Shown here piece after piece: positions 21,827 through 30,241 of a DNA stretch of 64,000 bases. This DNA is from Amaricoccus solimangrovi (lineage in GTDB: Bacteria > Pseudomonadota > Alphaproteobacteria > Rhodobacterales > Rhodobacteraceae): the NCBI RefSeq assembly GCF_006385685.1, contig NZ_VFRP01000001.1, positions 372,001 through 436,000 on the forward strand. Reading direction: 5' to 3'. Each line of letters begins with the position of its first letter. Within the stretch, counting starts at the first letter, position 1. The notes beneath the pieces are model-generated. The model had not been told where the DNA came from and ran no database searches. It worked only from the letters and a program-made list of their open reading frames with translations. The position numbers and the translations under genes are program-made.

Positions 21827-23083
21827 TCATCCCTCGACCCTGACCAGCGCGTGCCGCTTCTTTCCCGCCGAGAGCTTCAGCCCCGTGCCGAGCGCCGCCG
21901 CGTCGAGATGCAGCCCCGCGTCGGTCAGTGCCACGTCGTCCATCCGCGCGCCACCCTCGGCGATCAGCCGCTTCGCATCCTTGCCCGATCCGGCGAGCCC
22001 GGCGCGGACAAGGAGCTGCACGACCGAGATCCCGCCCTCCGGAATGTCGGAGGCCGGGAGCGCCACGGTCGGAAGTTCCGCCCCGACGCCGCCTTTCTCG
22101 AACACTTCCCGCGCGGTCGCCTCGGCGGCGGCGGCCGCCTCCGGCCCGTGGCAGAGCGCGGTGACCGCGTTGGCGAGGACCACCTTCGCGGCGTTGATCT
22201 CCGCGCCGCCGAGCGCGCCGAGCCGGTCGCATTCCTCGACCGGAAGCTCGGTATAGAGCTTCAGGAACCGGCCCACGTCCGCGTCGGTCGTGTTGCGCCA
22301 GAACTGCCAGAATTCGTAGGGCGAGAGCATGTCGCCGTTGAGCCAGACCGCGCCCCCCGCCGACTTGCCCATCTTGCGGCCGTCGGACGTGGTGAGAAGC
22401 GGCGAGGTCAGGCCGAAGATCTCCGTCCCGGCGACACGGCGCGTCAGGTCGATGCCGTTGACGATGTTGCCCCACTGGTCCGAGCCGCCCATCTGCAGCA
22501 GGCAGCCGTAGCGGCGGTTCAACTCCAGGAAGTCGTAGGCCTGGAGGATCATGTAGTTGAATTCGAGGAAGCTCAGCGACTGGTCGCGGTCGAGGCGGCT
22601 CTTCACGCTCTCGAAGGAGAGCATCCGGTTCACCGAGAAGTGCCGCCCGATGTCGCGCAGGAAGGCGAGGTAGTTCAGCTCGTCGAGCCATTCGGCGTTG
22701 TTGAGCATGATCGCGTCCGACGCGCCCTCGCCATAGGCGAGGTATTTCGCGAAGACGGATTTCATCCCGTCGATGTTGGACTGGATCGCCGCGTCGTCGA
22801 GCAGCGGCCGCTCCTCGGAGCGGAAGGACGGATCGCCCACCTTGGTCGTGCCGCCGCCCATCAGCGTGATCGGCTTGCCACCGGTCTTCTGCAGCCAGCG
22901 CAGCATCATGATGTTCAGCAGATGCCCGACATGCAGCGACTTCGCCGTCGCGTCGTAGCCGATGTAGGTCGGCACGACGCCCGCGAGCAGCGCGTCGTCG
23001 AGCCCCTGGAGGTCGGTGCAGTCGGCGAGATAGCCGCGCGCGACCATGACGTTCAGAAAGTCGCTCCTCGGCCGGTAGGTCAT
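21827..23083 (-). CDS. tyrS: Tyrosyl-tRNA synthetase
   Basis: Charges tRNA-Tyr with tyrosine. Class I aminoacyl-tRNA synthetase of 418 residues, with the HIGH-type motif HVGH at 51-54 ([18 protein letters not shown]) and the KMSKS-type motif KMGKS at about 237-241. The binding-pocket segment [15 protein letters not shown] is also present, and a C-terminal S4-like RNA-binding domain ends the protein ([13 protein letters not shown]). ATG 23083 is preceded by AAAGGAC. It is divergent from anmK, an arrangement I know from other Rhodobacterales. Its transcript would run into two palindromic repeat units and a hairpin with U-run. Confidence 0.97.
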   Translation of the reverse strand: MTYRPRSDFLNVMVARGYLADCTDLQGLDDALLAGVVPTYIGYDATAKSLHVGHLLNIMMLRWLQKTGGKPITLMGGGTTKVGDPSFRSEERPLLDDAAIQSNIDGMKSVFAKYLAYGEGASDAIMLNNAEWLDELNYLAFLRDIGRHFSVNRMLSFESVKSRLDRDQSLSFLEFNYMILQAYDFLELNRRYGCLLQMGGSDQWGNIVNGIDLTRRVAGTEIFGLTSPLLTTSDGRKMGKSAGGAVWLNGDMLSPYEFWQFWRNTTDADVGRFLKLYTELPVEECDRLGALGGAEINAAKVVLANAVTALCHGPEAAAAAEATAREVFEKGGVGAELPTVALPASDIPEGGISVVQLLVRAGLAGSGKDAKRLIAEGGARMDDVALTDAGLHLDAAALGTGLKLSAGKKRHALVRVEG

Positions 23084-23115
23084 CGCACGGGTCCTTTCGT
23101 TCGGAAGATCGCGCT

Positions 23116-23143
23116 TCTATAGCCAATGGACGCGCGTTGAAAA
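23116..23143 (-). promoter_or_regulatory. Weak candidate tyrS promoter
   Basis: On the minus strand TTTTCA (23143-23138) and TATAGA (23121-23116) are 16 bp apart, upstream of tyrS in the short tyrS/anmK divergent gap. The -10 is good, the -35 poor. Confidence 0.35.
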
Positions 23144-23157
23144 GAGCGGAGACAGGC

Positions 23158-24234
23158 ATGCGGGTTCTGGGGCTGATGTCGGGCACCTCGATGGACGGGG
23201 TCGACGCCGCCGTGCTCGAGACCGATGGCGAGGCGATCCTCGGATTCGGCCCCTCCGCCTTCCTGCCCTTCACCGAGGCCGAGCGGGACATCCTGCGCGC
23301 AGGCCTCGGCCTCTGGCCCGAGGCGCCGGAGGTCGCGGCGATCGAGGCGCTGAGCCGCGCCGCCCATGCGCGCGCGGTCGCGGGTTTCGCGGATGTCGAT
23401 CTCGTGGGCTATCACGGCCAGACGCTCGCGCATGATCCGAAGGGGCGCGGCACGCATCAGGCCGGGCGCGGCGATCTGCTGGCGCGGGAGACGGGCCTGC
23501 CGGTGGTCTGGGATTTCCGCGCCGCCGACGTGGCGAGCGGCGGCGAGGGCGCGCCGCTGGTGCCCTTCTTCCATTTCGCCTGTGCCCGGTTCATCGGCGC
23601 CGAGACGCCGCTCGCCTTCCTCAATCTCGGCGGCGTCGGCAACGTCACCTGGGTCGATCCGAGGCAGCCGGCACCGGAGGCCGAGGGGGCGCTCCTAGCC
23701 TTCGACACCGGGCCGGGCAACGCGCTGATCGACGATTTCCTGAAGGCGCGGACCGGCGCGAGCTTCGACGCGGACGGGGCGACGGCGGGCCGGGGCCGGG
23801 TGGCGGCGGAGGTGCTCGCGGACCTCGGAACCCATCCGTATATCCTCCGGACGCCGCCCAAATCGCTGGACCGGCAGGATTTCCACGGCTATCTCGACCG
23901 CGTCTCCCACCTCTCCGCGGAGGACGGCGCCGCGACGCTCGCCGCGCTCACCGCCGCCTGCGTGGCCGAGGCGGCGCGGCATTTCCCCGAGCCGCCGTCG
24001 CGCTGGCTCGTCCATGGCGGCGGGCGGCGGAACCTGACGCTTACGCGGATGATCGCGGCGCGCACCAACGCGCCGGTCGATCCGGTCGAGGTGGTCGGGC
24101 TCGATGGCGACATGCTCGAGGCGCAGGCCTTCGCCTTTCTCGCCGCGCGGGTTGTGCGGGGCCTGCCCACCTCTTCGCCCGCGACGACCGGCGCGCGGCT
24201 TCCGGTGAGCGGCGGGCGGATCAGCCGGCCGTGA
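23158..24234 (+). CDS. anmK: Anhydro-N-acetylmuramic acid kinase
   Basis: AnmK phosphorylates and opens 1,6-anhydro-MurNAc released by lytic transglycosylases, returning it to MurNAc-6-phosphate for recycling. The 358-residue protein has the family N-terminus VLGLMSGTSMDGVDAAVLET with the phosphate-binding loop, VGYHGQTLAHDP, and LNLGGVGNVTWV plus FDTGPGNALIDD for ATP and sugar binding. ATG 23158 has GGAGAC upstream; a TTG at 23137 would give seven extra residues. No murQ etherase is nearby. The window's own SLT lyase at 11.8 kb makes its substrate. The gene ends just before a full 53-bp inverted repeat pair. Confidence 0.94.
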   Translation: MRVLGLMSGTSMDGVDAAVLETDGEAILGFGPSAFLPFTEAERDILRAGLGLWPEAPEVAAIEALSRAAHARAVAGFADVDLVGYHGQTLAHDPKGRGTHQAGRGDLLARETGLPVVWDFRAADVASGGEGAPLVPFFHFACARFIGAETPLAFLNLGGVGNVTWVDPRQPAPEAEGALLAFDTGPGNALIDDFLKARTGASFDADGATAGRGRVAAEVLADLGTHPYILRTPPKSLDRQDFHGYLDRVSHLSAEDGAATLAALTAACVAEAARHFPEPPSRWLVHGGGRRNLTLTRMIAARTNAPVDPVEVVGLDGDMLEAQAFAFLAARVVRGLPTSSPATTGARLPVSGGRISRP

Positions 24235-24240
24235 GGGTAA

Positions 24241-24293
24241 GGCGGACAGATGTCCGCCCTACGGATCGCGCGTAGGGCGGACATCTGTCCGCC
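24241..24293. repeat. Paired palindromic repeats (copies 6 and 7) forming a 53-bp inverted repeat
   Basis: Two 22-base units face each other (24241-24262 and 24272-24293), exact complements, with a 9-base spacer GGATCGCGC. Each unit is itself a palindrome. The pair sits exactly between the stops of convergent anmK and the LysE-type gene and likely serves as a two-way terminator or RNA end. Confidence 0.9.
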
Positions 24294-24297
24294 TCCC

Positions 24298-24930
24298 TCA
24301 ATGCGCCCGGGCGAAGAGCAGCCGCGCGGCGAAGGCGGCGAAGATCGAGGCGAAGAGCCAGTCGAGCGCGCGGGCCACGCGGGGATTGGCGCGCATCCCC
24401 GTCGCGAACCGGTCGGCCGCGAGGACGATCGCGAGATTGATCGCGCTCCCGAGCAGGATGAAGATCGAGCCGAGCAGGAAGAGCTTCGCCGCCGCGTGGG
24501 GGTCGGTGGCGGAGACGAACTGCGGCAGGAAGGTCAGGAAGAAGAGCGCGACCTTGGGGTTCAGCACATTGATCGCGACGCCCGAGGCCCAGGTGCCGAG
24601 GAGTCCCGATCGCGGCGCGGCGTGCGACGGCAGACGCAGGGCGGAGCCGTGGCGGATGGCCTGGAAGGCGAGCCAGAGCAGGTAGAGCGCCCCGGCGATC
24701 TTGAGCGCCGCGAAGGCCGCCGGCGCCGCGACGATCAGCGCCGAGACGCCGAGCGCGACGAGGAGCGTGTGCACGAGCAGCCCGGTTCCCGCCCCTGCGA
24801 CCGCCGCCAGCCCCGCGGCCCGGCCCGAGGAAAGCGCGCGGCCAAGGAAGAAGGTCATGTCCGGGCCGGGCGTCAGCGCGATGACGACCACGGCGGCGAC
24901 GAAGGGCAGCAGGACCGAGGCGTCGAGCAT
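24298..24930 (-). CDS. LysE/RhtB-family amino-acid exporter
   Basis: A 210-residue inner-membrane protein with about six hydrophobic segments. The N-terminal ALTPGPDMTFFLGRALSSGR is the hallmark of the LysE/RhtB family (TPGP), and GVAINVLNPKVALFFLTFLPQF is the second conserved stretch (NPK). These export amino acids or related small molecules; the substrate cannot be told. It stops five bases from the repeat pair and starts 51 bases from the next repeat copy, so it is flanked on both sides by the palindromic element. The Shine-Dalgarno is not obvious. Confidence 0.88.
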   Translation of the reverse strand: MLDASVLLPFVAAVVVIALTPGPDMTFFLGRALSSGRAAGLAAVAGAGTGLLVHTLLVALGVSALIVAAPAAFAALKIAGALYLLWLAFQAIRHGSALRLPSHAAPRSGLLGTWASGVAINVLNPKVALFFLTFLPQFVSATDPHAAAKLFLLGSIFILLGSAINLAIVLAADRFATGMRANPRVARALDWLFASIFAAFAARLLFARAH

Positions 24931-24962
24931 GGCGTGTCTCGCGGGGCGCGGGCGCTACGGGC

Positions 24963-24984
24963 GGCGGACAGATGTCCGCCCTAC
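24963..24984. repeat. Palindromic intergenic repeat, copy 8
   Basis: GGCGGACA-GA-TGTCCGCC followed by CTAC. CTA at 24981-24983 is the minus-strand TAG stop codon of the alpha/beta hydrolase gene. This is the last copy; none is seen from here to the end of the window. Confidence 0.9.
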
Positions 24985-25631
24985 CGGGTGGTTTCGGTCA
25001 GGCGGCGGCGGACATAGGTCTCCACCGTCCGGATCATCTCGTCCATGCCGGGATCGAAGAAATGGCTCGCGCCCTCGATCGTCTCATGGGTGATGGTGAT
25101 GCCCTTCTGCTGCTTGAGCTTGTCGGCGAGATTGGCGACGTCGCCCGGCGGCACCACCCGGTCGGCCGAGCCGCCGATGATGAGGCCGGAGGAGGGGCAG
25201 GGAGCGAGGAAGGAGAAGTCGTACTGGTTCGCCGGCGGCGCCACCGAGACGAAGCCCGCGATCTCCGGCCGCCGCATCAGGAGCTGCATCCCGATCCAGG
25301 CGCCGAAGGAGAAGCCCGCGACCCAGCAGGAGCGCGCGTTCGGATTGAGCGCCTGCAGGTAGTCGAGCGCGGCCGCGGCGTCGGAGAGCTCGCCGATGCC
25401 CTGATCGTATTCGCCCTGGCTGCGGCCCACGCCCCGGAAGTTGAAGCGCAGGCAGGTGAAGCCGATCCGGTGGAACGTGTAGTGGAGGTTGTAGACGACC
25501 TTGTTGTTCATCGTGCCCCCGTAAAGCGGATGGGGATGCAGGATGATCGCGATCGGCGCGTCCTTGGATTTCTGCGGGTGATACCGCCCCTCGAGTCGCC
25601 CGTCGGGGCCGGGGAAAATCACCTCGGGCAT
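24981..25631 (-). CDS. Alpha/beta hydrolase
   Basis: A 216-residue cytosolic alpha/beta-hydrolase of the small bacterial type often annotated as 'alpha/beta hydrolase' near suf genes in Rhodobacterales. The nucleophile is Ser108 in GFSFG; the acid is probably Asp in GGSADRVVPP and the base His in GASHFFDPG. HPHPLYGGTMNN near residue 32 makes the oxyanion region. Substrate unknown. ATG 25631 follows GGGAGAGCG; an earlier in-frame ATG at 25676 would run into the iscR promoter. The gene is divergent from iscR and may share its control region. Its stop lies in the palindromic repeat. Confidence 0.82.
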   Translation of the reverse strand: MPEVIFPGPDGRLEGRYHPQKSKDAPIAIILHPHPLYGGTMNNKVVYNLHYTFHRIGFTCLRFNFRGVGRSQGEYDQGIGELSDAAAALDYLQALNPNARSCWVAGFSFGAWIGMQLLMRRPEIAGFVSVAPPANQYDFSFLAPCPSSGLIIGGSADRVVPPGDVANLADKLKQQKGITITHETIEGASHFFDPGMDEMIRTVETYVRRRLTETTR

Positions 25632-25663
25632 CTGGTCGCTCTCCCGTCGTAACAAACGCGAAC

Positions 25664-25692
25664 TTGACGGAATCACTCGACCAATCTAGAAA
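25664..25692 (+). promoter_or_regulatory. Promoter of the iscR-suf operon
   Basis: TTGACG (25664-25669) and TAGAAA (25687-25692) are exactly 17 bp apart, the best promoter match in the window. RNA would begin near 25699, leaving a leader of about 115 bases before iscR. The -10 overlaps an inverted repeat. Confidence 0.6.
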
Positions 25693-25704
25693 CGTTCTAA
25701 GATT
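25683..25704. promoter_or_regulatory. Candidate IscR operator (Iron-Rhodo-box-like)
   Basis: An inverted repeat TAGAA-ACG-TTCTA (25687-25699), flanked by AATC on the left and GATT on the right, covers the -10 of the iscR promoter. A repressor bound here would block the suf operon. Its position ahead of an Rrf2/IscR gene suggests autoregulation; Rhodobacterales are known to use an IscR-bound 'Iron-Rhodo-box' at such places. The exact consensus was not compared. Confidence 0.55.
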
Positions 25705-25814
25705 GGATGCGCGGGCGATCCAAAGTCAGGACGCTAGTTAGGGTTTCGCCGGCTGGGCGTCAACACCGGGCGGCGCCTTCTGTTTGGCGCGCGGCGGCGG
25801 GGAGAGGATCGGCG

Positions 25815-26345
25815 ATGAAACTGAGCACCAAGGGCCGCTACGCGATGATCGCGCTGACCGATCTGGCCGCCCGGGCGGGCGGGCAGGCGCGGCTGGTCTC
25901 GCTGAGCGAGATCGCGGAGCGGCAGGACATCAGCCTCGCCTATCTCGAACAGCTCTTCGTGAAGCTGCGGCGGGCGGAGATCGTGGAATCGGTCCGCGGC
26001 CCGGGCGGCGGCTACCGGCTCGCGCGGCCCGCGGAGCAGGTCCGCGTCTCCGAGATCCTCGCCGCGGTCGACGAGACGATGGACGCGCTGACGCGCGGCG
26101 CCGGCGCCTCCGGCGCGACGCAGGGCACGGCGGAGCAGCGGCTGACCGACAAGCTTTGGGAGCAGCTCTCGGCCAACGTCTATGTGCTGCTGCACCAGAC
26201 CCGGCTCTCGGACATCGTCGCGAACCAGCTGGCCCCCTGTCCGGCGGTGCCGAGCTTCGTGGCCGTGGTCGACGAGGCGGACGCGCCGATGGTCGCGCCG
26301 GTTGCCTCCGGAGCGGAGGGCGTCGCCGCCGCGGGGGGCGCATGA
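25815..26345 (+). CDS. iscR: Rrf2-family Fe-S regulator IscR
   Basis: A 176-residue Rrf2 winged-helix protein: KLSTKGRYAMIALTDLA, then the recognition helix QDISLAYLEQLFVKLRRA and the wing VRGPGGGYRLARP. It senses Fe-S cluster status and controls suf expression. E. coli IscR holds its 2Fe-2S by three Cys in the loop near residue 92-104; here that loop (ALTRGAGASGATQG) has none, and the whole protein has only Cys142 (QLAPCPAVP). This matches the single-cysteine IscR reported for Rhodobacter sphaeroides. Strong ribosome site GGGGAGAGG before ATG 25815. Its stop overlaps the next start (ATGA). Confidence 0.93.
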   Translation: MKLSTKGRYAMIALTDLAARAGGQARLVSLSEIAERQDISLAYLEQLFVKLRRAEIVESVRGPGGGYRLARPAEQVRVSEILAAVDETMDALTRGAGASGATQGTAEQRLTDKLWEQLSANVYVLLHQTRLSDIVANQLAPCPAVPSFVAVVDEADAPMVAPVASGAEGVAAAGGA

Positions 26346-27424
26346 GCGGCCGCGTCTATCTCGACTGGAACGCCACGACGCCGCTCCGGCCCGAGGCGCG
26401 GGCGGCGATGATCGAGGCGATGGATCTCGTCGGCAATCCCTCCTCGGTCCATGCCGAGGGACGTGCGGCGAAGGGGCTGCTCGAACGCGCGCGGGCCGGT
26501 ATCGCCGAGGCCTTCGGCGCGGAGCCCGACGAGGTGGTCCTGACCTCAGGCGCGACCGAGGCCGCCGCGCTGGCGCTGCGCGGCCGGAACCGCGTCGGCG
26601 CGCCGGTCGAGCATGACTGCGTGCTCGGCTGGATCGATGCCTGCCTGCCCGTTACCGCGGAGGGCCGGGTCGAGGTCGCGGAACCGGGGCGGACCGCGCT
26701 TCAGGCCGCGAATTCGGAGACCGGCATCGTCCAGGAGCTTCCGCCGGGCCTCGCGCTCGTCGACGCGGCGCAGGTGGCGGGGAAGCTGCCTTTCGCCTTC
26801 GGCTGGACCGGGGCGCGCGCGGCGCTGATCGCGCCGCACAAGTTCGGCGGGCCGAAGGGGATCGGCGCGCTGCTGCTGCGCCGGGGCGAGGAGGTGGAGC
26901 CGCTCCAGCGGGGCGGCGGGCAGGAGCTCGGCCGCCGCGCGGGCACCGAGAACCTGATCGGCGCCGCCGGATTCGCCGCCGCCGCGAGGGCGGCGGTCGC
27001 CGATCTCGCCCGCGGGATCTGGGAGGAAGTGGCCGAGACCCGGAATATTCTGGAGCGGGCTCTGGAAGACGGGAATTCGGAGACTATTTTTGTCGGGAAA
27101 GGGTCGGCGCGGCTGCCGAACACCCTGGCCCTGGTCACGCCCGGCTGGAAGGGCGAGACCCAGGTGATGGCGATGGACCTCGCCGGTTTCGCGGTCTCGG
27201 CGGGTTCCGCCTGTTCGAGCGGCAAGGTGAAGGCGAGCCGTACCCTGACCGCGATGGGATACGAGCCGGAGGTCGCGGCTGCGATGCTCCGGGTCTCGAT
27301 CGGGCCGGGCGTCGAGCGGGAGGCGGTGCTCGCCTTCGCCGATGCCTGGAAGAAGAGTCACAGCCGCGCGCGGCGCCGGAGGATGTCGGAGACGTCGCCG
27401 GAAAGAGTTGTTGGAGAGGTTTGA
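26342..27424 (+). CDS. Cysteine desulfurase (IscS/NifS-like)
   Basis: A PLP enzyme releasing sulfur from cysteine as persulfide for Fe-S assembly. 360 residues, slightly short for IscS. The N-terminus is VYLDWNATTPLRPEAR; the PLP lysine is about Lys167 in IAPHKFGGPKG; the persulfide Cys is about Cys291 in SAGSACSSGKVKAS, on a long loop as in group I enzymes. It follows iscR with ATGA overlap and precedes sufB by three bases. With sufS at the end of the operon, two desulfurases of different groups are encoded together. The protein ends in a basic tail (HSRARRRRMSE). Confidence 0.92.
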   Translation: MSGRVYLDWNATTPLRPEARAAMIEAMDLVGNPSSVHAEGRAAKGLLERARAGIAEAFGAEPDEVVLTSGATEAAALALRGRNRVGAPVEHDCVLGWIDACLPVTAEGRVEVAEPGRTALQAANSETGIVQELPPGLALVDAAQVAGKLPFAFGWTGARAALIAPHKFGGPKGIGALLLRRGEEVEPLQRGGGQELGRRAGTENLIGAAGFAAAARAAVADLARGIWEEVAETRNILERALEDGNSETIFVGKGSARLPNTLALVTPGWKGETQVMAMDLAGFAVSAGSACSSGKVKASRTLTAMGYEPEVAAAMLRVSIGPGVEREAVLAFADAWKKSHSRARRRRMSETSPERVVGEV

Positions 27425-27427
27425 CCC

Positions 27428-28951
27428 ATGACGGCACTGGACGAAGCCGGGATCCGCGAGGGTGTCGATCAGGAGACGGTGGACACCGTCCGTTCGGTTG
27501 GCGAGCGGTACAAATACGGCTTTGCGACCGATATCGAGACGGAATACGCGCCGAAGGGGCTGAACGAGGATATCGTCCGGCTGATTTCGGAGAAGAACGG
27601 CGAGCCGGAATGGCTGACCGACTGGCGGCTCCGCGCCTTCGAGCGCTGGAAGACGCTGGAGGAGCCGACCTGGGCGATGGTCCACTATCCGAAGATCGAC
27701 TTCCAGGACCAGTACTACTACGCCCGGCCGAAGAGCATGGCGGTGAAGCCGAAGTCGCTCGACGAGGTCGATCCGGAACTGCTCGCGACCTACGAGAAGC
27801 TGGGCATCCCGCTTCGCGAGCAGATGATCCTCGCGGGCGTCGAGGGCGCGGAGGCGGCGCCGGCGGAGGGCCGCAAGGTCGCGGTCGACGCGGTCTTCGA
27901 CTCGGTCTCGGTCGGCACGACCTTCAAGGAGGAACTGGCCAGGGCGGGCGTCATCTTCTGCTCGATCTCCGAGGCGGTGCGTGAGCATCCCGAACTGGTG
28001 CGGAAATATCTCGGTTCCGTCGTGCCTTACAGCGACAACTTCTATGCGACGCTGAATTCGGCGGTCTTCTCCGACGGCTCCTTCGTCTACGTGCCGCCCG
28101 GCGTGCGCTGCCCGATGGAGCTCTCGACCTATTTCCGGATCAACGCCGAGAACACCGGCCAGTTCGAGCGCACGCTGATCATCGCGGACAAGGGCTCCTA
28201 TGTGAGTTACCTCGAGGGCTGCACCGCGCCGAAGCGCGACATCGCGCAGCTTCACGCCGCGGTCGTGGAGATCGTCGTGCTCGAGGACGCGGAGGTGAAG
28301 TACTCGACCGTCCAGAACTGGTATCCGGGCGACGAGGAAGGCCGGGGCGGCGTCTACAACTTCGTCACCAAGCGCGCGGACTGCCGCGAGGCGCGGGCCA
28401 AGGTGATGTGGACGCAGGTCGAGACCGGTTCCGCGATCACCTGGAAGTACCCGTCGTGCCTCCTGAAGGGCGAGGGCGCGCAGGGCGAGTTCTACTCGAT
28501 CGCGATCGCCAACAACGCGCAGCAGGCCGATACCGGAACCAAGATGGTCCACCTCGGCAAGAACACGAAGAGCCGGATCGTCTCCAAGGGCATCTCGGCG
28601 GGCCGCGCGCAGAACACCTACCGCGGCCTCGTCTCGATGCATCCGAAGGCGACGAAGAGCCGCAACTACACCCAGTGCGACAGCCTGCTGATCGGGGACA
28701 AGTGCGGCGCGCACACGGTCCCCTATATCGAGGTGAAGAACAACTCGAGCCGCGTGGAGCACGAGGCGACCACCTCGAAGGTGGACGAGGACCAGCTCTT
28801 CTACTGCCGCGCCCGCGGCATGGACGAGGAGGAGGCGGTGGCGCTCGTCGTCAACGGCTTCTGCCGCGAGGTGCTGCAGGCGCTCCCGATGGAATTCGCG
28901 ATGGAGGCGCAGAAGCTCGTCGCGATCAGTCTGGAAGGCTCGGTGGGGTGA
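27428..28951 (+). CDS. sufB: Fe-S cluster scaffold subunit SufB
   Basis: SufB is the core scaffold of the SufBC2D complex on which new Fe-S clusters form. 507 residues, with [26 protein letters not shown] at the N-terminus, the beta-helix core ([48 protein letters not shown]) and the C-terminal [25 protein letters not shown], where the Cys equivalent to E. coli Cys405 sits (in FYCRARG). Starts ATG 27428, three bases after the desulfurase stop. Clients in this window include aconitase. The next two genes are small unknowns. Confidence 0.97.
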   Translation: MTALDEAGIREGVDQETVDTVRSVGERYKYGFATDIETEYAPKGLNEDIVRLISEKNGEPEWLTDWRLRAFERWKTLEEPTWAMVHYPKIDFQDQYYYARPKSMAVKPKSLDEVDPELLATYEKLGIPLREQMILAGVEGAEAAPAEGRKVAVDAVFDSVSVGTTFKEELARAGVIFCSISEAVREHPELVRKYLGSVVPYSDNFYATLNSAVFSDGSFVYVPPGVRCPMELSTYFRINAENTGQFERTLIIADKGSYVSYLEGCTAPKRDIAQLHAAVVEIVVLEDAEVKYSTVQNWYPGDEEGRGGVYNFVTKRADCREARAKVMWTQVETGSAITWKYPSCLLKGEGAQGEFYSIAIANNAQQADTGTKMVHLGKNTKSRIVSKGISAGRAQNTYRGLVSMHPKATKSRNYTQCDSLLIGDKCGAHTVPYIEVKNNSSRVEHEATTSKVDEDQLFYCRARGMDEEEAVALVVNGFCREVLQALPMEFAMEAQKLVAISLEGSVG

Positions 28952-28973
28952 CGGCTTCGAAGGGAAAATCAGG

Positions 28974-29195
28974 ATGACCGAGGTCGAGAACCTGATGCTC
29001 GAACACCTCAAGCGGTTTCAGGGTCAGCTTTCCCGGGTGGAGGAGAAGATAGAAGAAACGGCGTCGGAAATGCGGAGCATGAAGCAGCATATGGGCGCCT
29101 TTCTCACATCCGAAGCAAACCGCGACATCGGTAGGGCGCAGTTCAGGCTCCGCCTGGAGCGCATCGAGCGACGGCTCGATCTCTACGAGGGGTAA
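28974..29195 (+). CDS. Small coiled-coil protein inside the suf operon
   Basis: I do not recognise a function. The 73-residue product is highly charged and helical (ENLMLEHLKRFQGQLSRVEE, IEETASEMRSMKQHMG, RLRLERIERRLDLYEG) with heptad-like spacing, so a coiled coil or dimer is likely. It lacks a signal peptide and cysteines. Similar 'ENLMLEHLK' proteins are widespread and of unknown role; some sit beside toxin genes, but no toxin is here. It starts 22 bases after sufB and ends two bases before the next small gene. Its codon usage looks a little less GC-rich than its neighbours (for example agatagaagaaacg), which may mean a recent arrival. Confidence 0.7.
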   Translation: MTEVENLMLEHLKRFQGQLSRVEEKIEETASEMRSMKQHMGAFLTSEANRDIGRAQFRLRLERIERRLDLYEG

Positions 29196-29197
29196 CC

Positions 29198-29437
29198 ATG
29201 GACCTGAAGGACATCCGCGCCCACGCGAAAGAGGATCTGCGCCGGGGGCTCTCCGTCCCGCTGGAGGACCGGGTGATCGGCGCGCTCGTCGCCATGCCCT
29301 TCGCGGGCTTCCTCGGCATCTGGTGGAACGCCCTGACCTGGTGGCCCAACATGCTGACCTTCGCGCTCACCGTGCTGGTCTGGCTGCCGATGGCGGCCTG
29401 GGTCGCCGGCCATCTCGACCGCGCCAACGCGGCCTGA
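29198..29437 (+). CDS. Small two-helix membrane protein inside the suf operon
   Basis: A 79-residue protein with an acidic/basic N-terminus (MDLKDIRAHAKEDLRRGLSV) and two hydrophobic segments, about residues 27-47 (ALVAMPFAGFLGIWWNALTW) and 50-72 (NMLTFALTVLVWLPMAAWVAG). It would sit in the inner membrane. No known domain. It lies between sufB and sufC in the same direction and is 48 bases from sufC. A membrane protein at this spot may connect Fe-S assembly to the membrane, as may the two Yip1-like proteins further on, but nothing proves this. Confidence 0.7.
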   Translation: MDLKDIRAHAKEDLRRGLSVPLEDRVIGALVAMPFAGFLGIWWNALTWWPNMLTFALTVLVWLPMAAWVAGHLDRANAA

Positions 29438-29485
29438 ACGAAACACGAGGCGGCCGCGACGCGCTGGCCGAAACCGAGAGAAATC

Positions 29486-30241
<756 letters not shown>

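Noticed and set aside
28974-29195. Antitoxin interpretation of the 73-residue coiled-coil protein
   Set aside because: Similar small coiled-coil proteins can sit next to toxins, but the following gene is a membrane protein without toxin features and lies in the suf operon.
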